A DNA stretch of 64,000 nucleotides from Diphasiastrum complanatum (GCA_029204225.1 CM055113.1:14399471-14463470), one strand, 5' to 3'. Positions 12,701 through 23,365 are shown, numbered from the stretch's first letter. A program made the numbers and translations. Notes: a model not told the origin generated them from the sequence alone.

Positions 12701-15700
12701 GTATGGTTCGTGTAGGCATAGGAACCATTTTCCCCTTACAATCCTGCATGTTGAACCTGTCAAGAAGCTTTGAAATATAGAGAGATTGATGTAGGAAATA
12801 GCTAGAGCTTTCCTTTTCAATTTGCACCCCAAGATAAACCTTGGCTTCTCCCATATCAACAATTTCAAATATAGAGGATATTTGCTTCTTGACTATCTCC
12901 ATATTTTCTGTGGACCTAGTGACAATCAGTGTATCATCAACATAAACTCCAATGATTACTATTTCCCCATTAAGGTACTTAGTATAAACATTTGGATCAG
13001 CAATAGTGGGAGTAAAACCAAGAAATTTCAAACCTTCATCCTTCTTTTAGAACCAAGCCCTTGCTGATTGCTTTAGGCCATATATGCTCCCCCTTAGAGA
13101 GCAAACATAATTAGGAAATTCATGGGATGTAAATCCTCGGGCTGCTCCATATATAGCTCCTCTTGTAATTCTCCATAAAGGTAGGCTGTTTTTTCATCCA
13201 CTAAGTGGACAGTTAAACCATATTGGGCAGCAAATGCAAAAATATATCTCACACTAGAATGTTTGATAACCGGGGAAAAAGTGTCAAAGTAATCTATACC
13301 ATATTTTTGAGTAAAACCTTTTGCCACCAATCGAGCTTTGTATCGATTGATCGTGCCTTCTGGTCCAAACTTGTATCGAAATATCCATTTGCACTTGATT
13401 GCTTTTCTTCCTTCAAGTAGAGGTTTGAGATCCCATACCTTCCTTCGATGCATGGAATCTATTTCATCTTGCATGGCTAGCAGCTACTTGTCCTTTTCCT
13501 TTCCTTCTATAGCTTCCTTATAGGATTCGGATTCTCCTGCAGAACAACATGCCTCCATGAGGTAGTTGTGTTGATTCTCTCTCATGGGCTCTTTACCAAG
13601 CCTTGAGGATCTTTGAAGTAGTTCTTCAGGTATTTTCTGAAGGGAAATAGACTCTGTAATAAGAAGTGCTATTTACATAACCAATAAATATACCTACTTT
13701 GGAATGTTGGTCCAGCTTTGTTCTTTTGTCCTTAGGCACAAACACATGTGCTAGGCATCCGAAAACTCTTGCATGAGCAATACTTGGCTTCCTTCCCCAC
13801 CATAATTCATATGGAGATTTTGGATATAGAGAAGTTTTCAATACTCGATTGAAGAGGTAATTGGCTGCTCCAATTGCATCGGCCCAATAAGTTTTGGGAA
13901 GATGTGCATGTGCAAGCATGCACTTAGCTGCCTCCACCAGAGTCTGATTTCTTCTTTCGGCAACTCCATTATGTTGGGGAGTATAAGTTGTAGTCACCTG
14001 ATGCGTAATGCCCTTTTGTCTGCAATAGTCTAGAAACTAATTAGATATGTATTCTCCTGCTCCATCACACCTTAAAAGAATGAGTTTGTGTTTTGTAGAA
14101 ACCTTGCTTGTTAAAAGGAGATCTGTGCATCTTCCCTTTATAACAAGCATCACACTTTAGATTAGTGATTCCTTCTTGGATCTTACATCCAACAAACTGG
14201 CCTGCTGAACTTCTTTCATGAAGTGACTTCAAAGATACATGACATAATCTTCTATGCCATAAGAAATCTAAGTCTGACACTACATGCAACTCTTCTTTAT
14301 TTGGTAAAACCTCTAAATAATAAAAGGTTATTTCTTCTCCTTGCATGAGTTACAATAGACTTTGTCTTCGTGTCTAAGACTCGACATACATCTGTATCAA
14401 AGGATACCTTTAATCCTACATCAATTACTTTAGCTACAGAAATAAGGTCCTTCATTAAGGAAGGAACATAGAGAGCTTCATTCAGAACTAACATCCCCTT
14501 GGAAGTTCTAAGTCTTAGATCCCCTATTCCCTCAACTTCATGCATGCTACCATCTCCTAATATTACTTGCTTTTCATAAGAGATAGAAGAAAGATTTGAC
14601 ACAATATTTTTACTAGAAACTATATGTGAGGTGGCACCCGAGTCGAGCACCATCTCAATCTCTGAGTTAATTGAAAAGACCATATTGCATTCTTCATGTT
14701 CATTGATCACGTAGGTGCATGAAAGCTCTTCGGCTGATTTGGATGCCTCTCCAGCTTCAAAAGTAGAGTTGTCTTCCACAACGTGTGCCTTTGACTTTCC
14801 TTTCTTCTTCCTTGGGTTTTGATTGCAATAGATGGCTGCATGACCGGTGATCTTGCAATGGATGCATGGTATCTTTGGATTGCACCAGCACTTGGTGGGT
14901 ATGTGGCCATCTTTCCCACAATAGTCGCATGTGGGTTTTGGCCCCTTCTCTTTGCTCTTCTTCGACTTCTGCTTCTTCTTCTTCTTGTCTCCCGGATTGG
15001 TGAAGTAGGCTTCTTGCAACTTATTTTCATGCTGGTGCCGGGCTGCTCTTTCCCTTCTGAGGTGATCTTCTTCGATCACTGCATTACTTGCTTCTTCAAA
15101 ACTCATGTTAGGTGTTCTTGCTAGGATTGTCCTAAGTGAGTCAAAAGAAGTGGGAAGAGCACCAAGAAAAATAGACAACTTCTGGTCATAATTAATAGCA
15201 TATTCTTGTCCTGCAAGAGCTAGAGAAGTAAAATAACTTTTCATCTCAGATATAAATTTTTTTATATCAGTCTTACCACTCCATGTCATTGTATACAATC
15301 TATTTGACATATCTACAACTTCAGAAGTGGATTTGGTTTCAAATTTATTTTTTAGATAGTTCCAAATATCTTTGGCACTACTCATTTCAGATATTTCAAG
15401 TAGAATATCCTCTGAAGTGGAAAGACTGATCCAAGCACATGCTTGATCATTCTTTTCATTCCACTTCTCTCGATCTCTTTGTGTAGCTCCATCTGTTGGT
15501 GCAGGTCCATTGATGATCTCCCATACTCCATTTCTTTTGAGAACCAGCATGATCTTTTTCTTCCAAATGGAATACTGTCTTCCATTTTCCAAGATGAGGC
15601 CGATTGGATTTAAGGTGAGTAGGCTTGTGTTTGCCATTTCTGATTGCATGCTTTCTGTAACCACAGCTCTGATACCACTGTTGTAAAAACAGAGAATGCT

Positions 15701-18700
15701 AGAATAGCTCAAAATCTGGATTCAGGACCCTAGAGATGCATGCTATTTTCAAGGACTACTTAGAGCCTAACAGATCTAGGCATGCATCTGAAATACACAT
15801 AGAACAGCAATTTGTAGATCATAAGAATGATCCTAATTCAATCCTATTTGAACTCTATTCATTGCCTATTGAACGAACCAAGATGTGGACTATTCCCTAC
15901 TTGCTGGCATCAAATAGGTGCCTCAGATCTGAAAAATCAGATTCTGATCAGCTTTTATATGACTTCTATTCACTATGAAAGAAAGAGCCTATGCAAGAGA
16001 GACCACTAGCAAAAGATCCTATTCAAATCTGACAATTTATGAAAGAGATAGGATGAAAATTGGAAACCAGATCCAGCGCCCTACTCCAGATTGTTCGGTG
16101 GCTGCCCTGCTTCCAGAAGTGGAATTCGAGTGGGAGAAGATCAGAGAAGGAGCGCCCTCCTCTATGGATCAGTTTGCAACAGATCTCATGCAAATCTGAC
16201 AAGATTTGAGAGAGAAATGAATGATTGAACAAAACAGAACCAGCGCCCTCCTCCAAATGGTTGATTGCTGTCCTGGCTCAGATCTGCTCAGAATTCAAAG
16301 TGGGAATGACCTGACTAGTAGCGCCCTCCTCCAACCAACAGATTGCAACTGTTCTCACCGAATTCTGATGAGGCAAGAGGGAGAAACAAGCAAAAAACCA
16401 GATCAGATCCTCCTGCGAGCTACTACCAAAACTGAGATGAAGAAGAGAACAAAATGATGAAGAATGGAAGATTATCCCAGAATTCACACTCCTCCAAATC
16501 GTGGAGGTTCTATTTATAAGAAATGATGTATGTACAAGGCATGGGATGCTATTGCCAAGTGTCCAAGGTAGGTGGCAATTTGCATGTCTAATTGCATGTG
16601 TCTAATCTGTCATGCATGCATCTTGCATGTCGCATGCAAACTAAAATATGTGGCAAACTAACTTTTTCTCCCCCATGCACATGTGCATGGGGGTCTACCA
16701 AACTCAAGTTGGTATGTGGCATCAACATGCAAGAGGGCCTCCCACGAGTTTGCACTAAAATAAATTTGCCTAAGTTTGGGCCTCAAAGTATTTTGTACCC
16801 ATGTATGACCATGTGACAAGTTCTATTTATTTAACAAGGTTTACAAGTTCAACACTATTGAGCAGCCTTTCTCGCTTGAGGCTACAAGTCTATCGTCTTG
16901 GAGAAATATTGCTCCAATTGCATAAATTACATTTGTCCTGACAACATATGGTTTATTAGAATAGGTGATTTTTGTTAGATGATCAGATTTTCTAGGGATC
17001 TAAAACTCTCTCATTCCATTGGATAGGTTTACTAGGCCTACCTTTCTTACTAATTACCCCTTAAAGTTCATTATCAAGTGGTGCTGCTATCTTAGCATAC
17101 CCCTTGATGAATTGCTGGAAGAAGATTGTGAATTTAAAAAATGACTTCAATTGTCATTCCATTTTGGGAAAGGGCCAATCGAGTCAATTGTCTTCCGTTT
17201 TGGGAAAGTGCCAATTGAGTGTGATCTTTATCTTATCGTGATCAATTCTCATTCAATGAGATGCCCAAGACGAAGTAAATCTTGCTTAAGAAATTTATGC
17301 TGAGATTCCTTAATGTAGAACCTCTCCTGTTTGAGTGTTTGTTAAAAGGAACTCAAGAGGATACCCAATCATAAGCTAGTCAAATAGTGTCTCTACCGTT
17401 TATTTAATGTATCCTTGGAAACCCTATTGGAACCCACAGTGCTCACATATGCAAAGAGAGGGCAACAAGCATTTTGGAGGGAAAGTGGGCATCCCTCTAC
17501 AAGAGCTGCAAATGCTGATTGAAGGGGATTCATATAGGGCCCAAATGTATTCTAGATAGGCCTAAATATTGTAAATCCATACCTATGTTGGGTATTATTC
17601 TAGACCTAACAACGATATATGTATATATGATGTTGAAAATCATTTGCTGGCTGCCTTGTTGCATGCCAACATCTTCCTAGCATCAAAATAAAACATGTTA
17701 GCTTAGTAATTTCAAAAACTATCTTCTCACTGTAAGTTGTCCAGAAACAAACAATCGAGATGCTTCACAACTTGGACCTCATGTTCTTTCATTTGGCATC
17801 TCTATAGACTATGGTCTACCTAAATCCACAAGGTACATTGGGAAGCTTTAGAAATTAGTATCTTTACAATGTTGGAACTAATAACATTGTCTGAGGAGCC
17901 GGTGTTGAAAAGGACAATATGTCTCGACCTTTTATTTGTCTGCACATTCTAATAAGCTCATTATCAAGAAACTGACAAGCTTCCTGAACCTTTTCTGGCC
18001 TGCCACAGCACTGGCTTGTGTCAGGGTCATGGCCCAGCACTGGCACTGTTGCCCTCCTGACATAGTTGCTCCGTGCGTCAGCTGGCCCCATACGGATGGA
18101 GCCACTCCCTGTGCCTGCTGGTGCCCTTGCTGTGGCAGATGCCCCTGGTCTTGATAGCTAGGCCTCATACATTCTCAGCCCATTGCTCTGACCTCTAATT
18201 TGCTGGCTTGTGTCAGGGTCATGGCCCAGCACTGGCACTGTTGCCCTCCTGACATAGCCGCTCTGTGCGTCAGCTGGCCCCATACGGACGGAGCCACTCT
18301 CTGTGCCTGCTGGTGCCCTTGCTGTGGCAGATGCCCCTGGTCTTGATAGCTAGGCCTCATACATTCTCAGCCCATTGCTCTGACCTCTAATTTGCTAGCT
18401 GGTTTGCAGGGTTGTGTTTAACCAACACAAGACCCTAACAACATGCTACCAACATTGGAAGCCCTGTAGGTAGTGGTATCTGGACTTTAAGATGCTGACT
18501 TTCTTGTATATTATTTCTTTTGCATTTCATTTCTCATTAGATTGTAATTATATGCATTGTGATGATTCTTTATATGCTTCTAAAGTTTTGTCAATGACAT
18601 GTATCAGTTATGCATATCCCACAAACTTTTAATGGATGTTGTGTTCAAATTGAATTGCTAAGTTGTCGATGGTTAAGAGTTGCAAACACTAGTGTTTGTT

Positions 18701-19218
18701 ACAGCATGACACCAGTTCCTGTCCTACCACTTGTAGCAAAGACATGGACTCTTACAACGATCTATTGCTAGTGGCTAATTATCTGTCATTTTTCAGGCTG
18801 GTTGGAAACTATGGCCATTTGCACACTTGGTCACCTATGGTGTTATCCCCGTTGAGCAAAGACTATTGTGGGTAGATTGTGTGGAGCTTATTTGGGTTAC
18901 TATTCTGTCCATGTAAGTCATTTTTTTGTGTCAATAGATGTCAATTGAGAGTTCGAAAACTTGAAATCACACTCTACGTAAAAAAAGTCTGCAATAGGTT
19001 ATCTCAAATACCAGAGTACTTCTATGGAGTGCAAAGCTGTTATATTCGTACATTGAGCTGTATATGGGCTTAAGATATACTAATATTTACGTCCATTGCT
19101 TTGCAGGTATTCTAATAAAAATGCAGAAGCTAGAAGTTTGGAGGCAGTTGCAGAGGATGCTACACATTTGTTACTGGACAAAGACACAAATGGCTTCAGT
19201 GAGGTGAGGTTCTTCTGA
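6720..19218 (+). CDS. Mpv17/PMP22-family membrane protein, probably plastid-targeted
   Basis: Six exons join in frame to 433 codons: 6720-7364, 7578-7718, 7862-7975, 8180-8353, 18797-18912, 19107-19218. All introns have GT...AG ends. The ATG at 6720 is the only in-frame start: a TGA lies at 6630 and the intervening frame lacks ATG. Residues 1 to about 165 are Ser/Arg/Ala-rich with an Ala run near 147-152, like a chloroplast transit peptide plus linker. The rest aligns from memory with Arabidopsis At1g52870: YWHGWTMFEILKYAP, VYSVGDWMAQCYEGKP, GSLSHFYYHFCE, WWVVPLKVAFDQTIWSA, and the family signature GWKLWPFAHLVTYGVIPVE. Mpv17/PMP22 proteins are four-helix inner-membrane channels or carriers whose substrates in plants are unknown. 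Intron 4 is 10.4 kb and packed with transposons. The last codons (SEVRFF then TGA) read through a possible donor (GAG/GTGAGG), so a further exon cannot be excluded. Confidence 0.9.
8354..9050. other. First part of intron 4, no feature seen
   Basis: AT-rich intron sequence after exon 4. I see no coding remains here. The first transposon signal is the LTR-like end of the chromovirus further on. Confidence 0.5.
9050..9359 (-). mobile_element. Probable 3' LTR of the intronic chromovirus
   Basis: On the - strand a sequence beginning TGTTACGTCCCTAATTG at 9359 follows the chromodomain remnant, where a 3' LTR should start. It contains a TATA-like CTATATATAC at about 9235-9244 (- strand). The far end and a matching 5' LTR were not found, so the left limit is an estimate. 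Confidence 0.4.
9380..10900 (-). pseudogene. Ty3/gypsy chromovirus integrase and chromodomain remnant
   Basis: Read on the - strand, broken by stops and frameshifts, the order is that of a chromovirus 3' half. First comes the end of RNase H with a GAPNQVVNVFSRM block (usual form ENVVADALSR). Then a CKQCQLNKAK block, DCVVVDHVTKLATFF (usual VIVDRLTKSAHF) and KYDSQMERTN (usual TDGQSERTI). Then YCGPFR / LLREVQIRP (usual YYGPFKI...LPEGSKIHPVFH), and at about 9419-9473 QYSIQWKGKS, a chromodomain core (usual EYLVKWKGY). The reverse-transcriptase side continues at 16860 beyond the inserted copia element. It is clearly dead. Confidence 0.75.
10902..10906. repeat. Target-site duplication, left copy (CTATT)
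   Basis: CTATT directly precedes the left LTR, and the same five bases follow the right LTR at 16855-16859. A 5-bp duplication is the normal product of copia integrase. Confidence 0.9.
10907..11966 (-). repeat. Left (3') LTR of the copia element
   Basis: 1060 bp, from TGTTGTAAAAACAG to GTTCGACA on the + strand. It matches the right LTR closely but lacks about 116 bp present there (roughly 15930-16045). A TATA-like CTTATAAATA lies on the - strand at 11631-11640. It carries four diverged repeats, each starting AGCGCCCTMCTC. The left LTR is downstream in element orientation, so the gap may be an inherited template difference or a later deletion. Confidence 0.95.
11967..11978 (-). promoter_or_regulatory. 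Polypurine tract of the copia element
   Basis: On the - strand TTAAGGGGGAAT abuts the 3' LTR. This is the expected primer site for plus-strand DNA synthesis. Confidence 0.85.
11979..13474 (-). pseudogene. Copia reverse transcriptase and RNase H, frameshifted
   Basis: The RT starts near 13474 (WIFRYKFGPEGTINRYKARLVAKGF) and has VHLVDEKTAYLYGEL where copia RT normally has a MDVKTAFLNGEL-type box. A frameshift falls between about 13090 and 13030. The next frame carries the catalytic GVYVDDTLIV box (near 12930-12950) and RNase H: TYTDASWMSRKDDSKSISG, SCESEYVAAAKACNE and MDNTSAIQLS. A second frameshift near 12140 leads to MRYHHIRDLAEKQ...DMVADIFTKPL, the RNase H end. The catalytic residues of both domains are visible, but the frame is broken at least twice. 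No host function is implied. Confidence 0.9.
13626..14346 (-). pseudogene. Copia integrase with internal deletion
   Basis: The pre-integrase zinc region is present (LWHRRLCHVSLKSLHERS, then LKCDACYKGKMHRSPFNKQG), as are the later integrase blocks (LRCDGAGEYISN, TYTPQHNGVAERRN with the catalytic Glu). The canonical stretch between them is missing, including the first catalytic Asp (usually in an HTDVCGP block). The join lies near 14100 after FNKQG and corresponds to very roughly 60-80 lost codons, judged from family knowledge. A stop sits just after EYISN near 14040. Beyond the integrase core, KPSIAHARVFGCLAHVFVP and IFIGYVNSTSYYRVY match copia elements. Confidence 0.9.
14302..15649 (-). pseudogene. 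Copia gag and protease, open frame
   Basis: An uninterrupted frame from the ATG at 15649 (MQSEMANTS) or 15637 (MANTS), just inside the primer site; the frame upstream of these runs through the primer site and is not coding. The gag domain (UBN2/retrotran type, LEISEMSSAKDIWNYLKNKF) is followed by a Lys-rich stretch. Two zinc knuckles follow: CDYCGKDGHIPTKC (CX2CX4HX4C) and CIHCKITGHAAIYC. The protease active site is VLDSGATSHIVS (about 14633-14653). The two knuckles and long basic spacer are a little unusual for copia. The frame shifts near 14320 into the integrase frame. Confidence 0.9.
15660..15678 (-). promoter_or_regulatory. Primer binding site (initiator tRNA-Met)
   Basis: On the - strand TGGTATCAGAGCTGTGGTT directly follows the 5' LTR. 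It complements the 3' end of plant initiator tRNA-Met (TGGTATCAGAGC...), the usual copia primer. Confidence 0.92.
15679..16854 (-). repeat. Right (5') LTR of the copia element
   Basis: 1176 bp with TG...CA ends. A TATA-like CTTATAAATA on the - strand lies at 16511-16520. Four AGCGCCCTMCTC repeats begin at 16075, 16151, 16242 and 16320, spaced 76, 91 and 78 bases. They share a weaker following pattern (GATTG...GCTG..CTG), so they look like old tandem copies of a unit of about 80 bp. In element orientation they lie downstream of the TATA box, in the transcribed part. Confidence 0.95.
16855..16859. repeat. Target-site duplication, right copy (CTATT)
   Basis: Exact match to 10902-10906. Confidence 0.9.
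16860..17430 (-). pseudogene. Chromovirus reverse transcriptase/RNase H remnant
   Basis: On the - strand, through many stops, one reads FKFTIFFQQFIKGYAKIAAPL. This matches the connection between gypsy RT and RNase H (usual form [22 protein letters not shown]). Next comes IYAIGAIFLQDDRLVASSER (usual GIGAVLMQ..RPIAFESRKL). The reading continues across the copia insertion into the integrase remnant at 9380-10900, so the two pieces are one element. The beginning of RT and gag are missing or unreadable. Confidence 0.7.
18013..18396. repeat. 192-bp tandem duplication in intron 4
   Basis: Two near-identical copies, 18013-18204 and 18205-18396, both starting GGCTTGTGTCAGGGTCATGG and ending in TGACCTCTAATTTGCT. 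They differ by a handful of substitutions. The unit is GC-richer than its surroundings and has no recognised coding content. The high identity suggests a recent duplication. Confidence 0.92.
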
Positions 19219-21889
19219 TCAACAGGGCAGATGATCTCAAATGATTGAATTTATAGTTGCATTTGTGCACGCTATTTGATGAACTATCTGAAGAGCCTGA
19301 CCCTGTATCTTTGGATGATTCAGAATCAGGATTAACTTCATGACTCATCACCAACAGAAAGGTTGATGTTCCGTGTTACACATCTTGTGTATAGGAACTA
19401 TTTGACGGTCATCCATTGCAGGTATTTAGTGAAGGTCATTAAGGGATTGATGCTGAAAGCTTTATTCTAATAGCCTTGCAAACTCAGGAATATGTAGCTG
19501 AGTAGATATTGTAGCAAAGGGGATTTTCTCTCCTACAGCTTCATTTGTACTTTAATACTCAAATTTCTTGTATGTTTACACAATATGTAACTTTACACAT
19601 GTTAAAGCGAAGAATAAGATGATTCTCACTGCTTGTGTCTCCACCTGGATTCAAAAATTTTGTGCTTGATTTTTTGTTATTGATAACGAAAGAAGCAGAA
19701 GGTTTTTGTTCTATAGAATGGCTTGTTTGTTCTGAGATTAGATGCATGTGATCTAAAATGGAAATAATTAAGCTCATCGAAGTCACATATTTGTAAAATG
19801 TAGCCGCTGATGTTGGTATTATGCAGCATTTGTTTCAGTAAGTACTTCAAGATTGAGGTAGTAATTAAGTTTATACAAGTCACATATTCAATCAAATTTA
19901 GCTCAAACTGCTCATGGAAGCAGTTTCTACAGTTTCTAATTCAAATACTTTTTAAAAGACTTGTTATAATTGGCTTATCATCAATGATAATAAAGTGAGT
20001 GTTCTTATGTCACTTCAAGAGCTTGACATTGAGGGTGCTTGAAACTATGGTTATGGACCATTCTTCCAAAAATTGATAGAACAGGAGGCTGTCGAGAAAG
20101 GAAAGGTATTTCCTTGAATATTGGAATAGTGGCATCCACTTGTTGTTCTCCCTTGTTTCATTGATTGCTTGCCATTTGTCGATAAAGGGTGGCTAATGTG
20201 TGTTTTGCATGTTGAAAAGATTTCTGCTTTGTTTAGGTATGAGAATTTTGATCGATTTTTACTTCATATTGGATCACCTCAAAGGAGATAAACTATTGAT
20301 GCTGAAGTCACTTTTTTTCTTACAGTTCATCGTCAAGTTTAAATTGTGCAATTAAGAAATATGATGTCACCATAGACGTAACGGTCTTTGAGCTTTCATA
20401 TATCCACAAGTGGTGACGTGGAACTTGAGTGAGATCTATGCCACCATCCACATACACTTTACAGTAACCAAAAAATACAAATAGACTCGAATGTTATTCA
20501 AAGGTTTGATTCGAGCAGGTTTTGTTTTTTGAAAAAAGAATTGCTAACTTATAGAAAGAGTCAACAATGCTATTTACCATGCACCAATTTTTAGCAACAC
20601 TCTTGTTAACCAAATCTTTAAAGAGAAAAAATGATCGACATTTTTTATTTTGAATTTTAAAGTCAACTAGAAAGAGTTTGAATCATGATTCTTTGAATAT
20701 AATAACTTATAGGGAGCTTAGGGGCATCCATGCTACTTGTTAGCAGGGTTGGTGACAAATCTTAATTGAGTGCTATTACGAATTAGGGTCCACACTTTAC
20801 TCAAATCAAGTCCACACCTTTCAGACTTGTCACTCCAGTGTTGATTGATCATCGTTGAAACCACGTTTGCTTGTAGATAGCTTTGTATCTTGTATGTCTT
20901 CTTGCCAAGAATATTGGGAGAATTCTTTGAAAATCCTATATAGATTCAAGTTTTTTGTGGGACTTGTGTTCAGGAATTTTTACTAGAATCCCTAGTCTAT
21001 AATGTTTTGAATCACTCTCAAGAAAATGAGCTAGTGTGTGGCGGGAATACTTGGGAGTTTTGTAGCACACATTATGACAAAGCATTGGTTGTCTCATCAG
21101 ATTCAAGTGAAAACTTGTGCCTACTGCAAGGATAATATATCGATGCCCCATTTCTTATGTTGTTGATAAGAAATACGTGGCTAAAGCCTCAACCTTGGCC
21201 ATGTAACTTGATGGCCTTGCACTTAGGGAAAGCATTGAAGGTCTAATTGAAATTATGAATCTTTGTTGCCTCATGAAATTCCATAGCCATTTTCTGAAAC
21301 CACTTATGGTTGATACCCTATTGCACAATTGCAAGATCTATTGAAAGTAATTATTTATTAGGTGGAATTTTGAATGGTGGCATATTTGTCCCTTTTTGAT
21401 GTAAAAGTTTCCTTGGTAGAATGAGTAGAAAGTGTTGCATCAATTCAATATTTTCCAAAGATAGTTGTAACAAAACATAATTGGAAATTTCTCTAGGTTT
21501 AATTTGATCTTGGTTTAATTTGAAAATGAGCTAGTTGTACCTCAATACTTAGAACAAAATGTAGATCTTATGGATCTTTGAAAGGACGCATTGCATTGTT
21601 GAGGGAGTTTTGGAATAACAACATTAGAACGCGTCATTGGTAACCAGTTGAAATTGATAGGATAAGGTGCCATTTTTAAAAGTTGTACATCTTGAGTCAT
21701 TTTTGGAGGTGCTCGTGATGCATTTAAAAAAACTGTAAAGTTTACCACCATATTCCACAACTTACAAATCTTAGTTTTGATGCTGCCTCTCTTCAAGTTG
21801 TAGCCTCATCCCTAACAATTGAAATATTGTCCACCATGCACCGTTTATTGGCAAGTGCCACCTTAACACTTTGATGCAAGAACTCGAGA
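19219..21889. other. 3' flank of the Mpv17-type gene, no further gene seen
   Basis: The likely 3' UTR follows the stop. Several A-rich candidate polyadenylation signals occur, but none can be singled out. The rest is AT-rich with short frames lacking recognisable domains. Confidence 0.45.
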
Positions 21890-22003
21890 CACTTCAAGTA
21901 ATGCTTCTTGGTTTCCAAGGGGAGGCTCGAACCTGGGACCAAAGATACTCCGGATGCCAAGCTAACCAACTGAGCGAACCCCATTGGATCACTTCAAGTA
22001 ATG
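21890..22003 (-). mobile_element. tRNA-like retroposon (short SINE or tRNA pseudogene) with 14-bp TSD
   Basis: The 86-bp insert (21904-21989) is flanked by exact copies of CACTTCAAGTAATG (21890-21903 and 21990-22003). On the - strand it contains a box-A-like GCTCAGTTGGTTAGC and a box-B-like GGTTCGAGCC at tRNA spacing (about 35 bases), the two parts of a pol III internal promoter. Its ends can pair (CCAATGGGG with CCCCTTGG, one bulge), like an acceptor stem. The anticodon arm is not well formed, so it is not a functional tRNA. Box A, box B and an L1-type target duplication together indicate a tRNA-derived retroposon. Confidence 0.75.
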
Positions 22004-23365
22004 AATAGACAAGAGATAAAATGTTTTGAATGATTGCCTCTCTTCTTCCACTTGGCCTTAGTGAACTATCAAGGGTCATTACCATACTAAGAGTGATGAA
22101 GAGGCACGTCAAACCTAAGGGCAAATGTTCCTTTGTTCTTAAGACAATTTGAGTAGGAATCCCTTGAGGAAGATCTCACTATATTAACGAAATGTGGGGT
22201 ATAAAATCTCAAAAAATAGCCTCACCTAAATTCTCCTACAAAGCAATTGGTGTCTTGCCATTAGTCAATACTACTAGATTAACTCCCTTAGCTATCAATA
22301 ATTTGCATGCTTCTTTCAAGCATATAACAATTTAGTTGTTCTAATAATAGATTTAAAGGTAGTCGGCATCTATAGTTGTCAATGGCCCTCAAACGTGTAT
22401 GGTTGTTTGTCAACTTTTGCCATGTTCATGATCACCAAGATCATTATTGTGAAGCCATCATTATAATATATTTACTATCCTATTTGTTTAGACTCCAAGA
22501 GTTACTCTTTCAATTATTGCTTTGATTATGGATCTTCTCTTAGTGTTTGAAGTGGTCATAGTCACAAAAATGGAATCCAATAACCATACACCAATGATAT
22601 GAATACTATTAGAAGTATGTTAGAGCTAAATCAACTCATTCCATTTTTGGTTGTGTGCATAATTCAAAACAATGGTCCATGACAAAGAGCTATTGCGTCA
22701 TTTATTGGAAGCAGCCTTGTAGTTTGACAGTTGTATTGATCGTCAAACACCTTATTGCTTCTAAAATATAGCCATTGAATTTTTTTACCTGTCATACTAT
22801 ACAAGTAAGATTTTTGAAAATTTGTCAAAATGATAGGCAGTTGATGCTTTCTCCTGTATCTGAAAGCCTTTAAACTTCAAAAAAAAAAATTGAAGCCTTC
22901 ACGTTTCACTAGCTTTTGATTTCCAAAAACTCATTCATGAGCTTTACCACTTAATTTGAAAGGCTTACGTTATGTTAAAGCTTCAAATGACAAAGCGTTC
23001 GTAAATGAAAATCGTCATTGACAATAATCACGATAGGCACCCCTGACCATCAAACTACAAGGCTGGGTGGAAGCAAGTTAGTTGTCCTTGAATGCTCCCT
23101 CACACAATCATTAGCAAACGCTTAAGAAAGATAAACTTGAGGGACTATGATGATTTTTCGTATATTGTGATGCTTTTGATATTTCTACACCAAAATGTCT
23201 CCTTGCAATCAGTTCTTCAGGAAGCCCAACTAATTCATATGCCTTTACATAATTAGAATCATTCTAGAAAAGTATCTACAAAACTTAGTTATGTTATATT
23301 CAGGTTTTGACATTCTACGAGTAAATCTTTCGCGAGTTTTCTTCATATCTTGCTTGCAAAATTTT
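22004..23365. other. Anonymous AT-rich region
   Basis: Frequent stops in all frames and no motif that I recognise. It may contain very old retrotransposon sequence. Confidence 0.4.

Larger units (their letters stand above)
10907..16854 (-). mobile_element. Full-length Ty1/copia retrotransposon, inactive
   Basis: The 5.95 kb element lies on the - strand in intron 4. It has TG...CA LTRs, a tRNA-iMet primer site, a polypurine tract and a 5-bp target duplication. The domain order on the - strand is gag, protease, integrase, reverse transcriptase, RNase H, which defines Ty1/copia. The polyprotein is broken by several frameshifts, stops and an internal integrase deletion, so it can only move with help from another copy. 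The LTRs are very alike outside one 116-bp length difference, so the insertion is far younger than the chromovirus it split. Confidence 0.95.

Noticed and set aside
14819-15124. 101-codon + strand frame within the copia gag region
   Set aside because: It is the antisense shadow of the Lys-rich gag and zinc-knuckle coding sequence.
15650-15712. Longer start for the copia gag protein
   Set aside because: This stretch crosses the primer binding site and part of the LTR, so it cannot be the natural N-terminus.
21904-21989. Functional tRNA gene
   Set aside because: Box A and B are present, but the D and anticodon arms do not form properly and the sequence is flanked by a target duplication. It is a retroposon.
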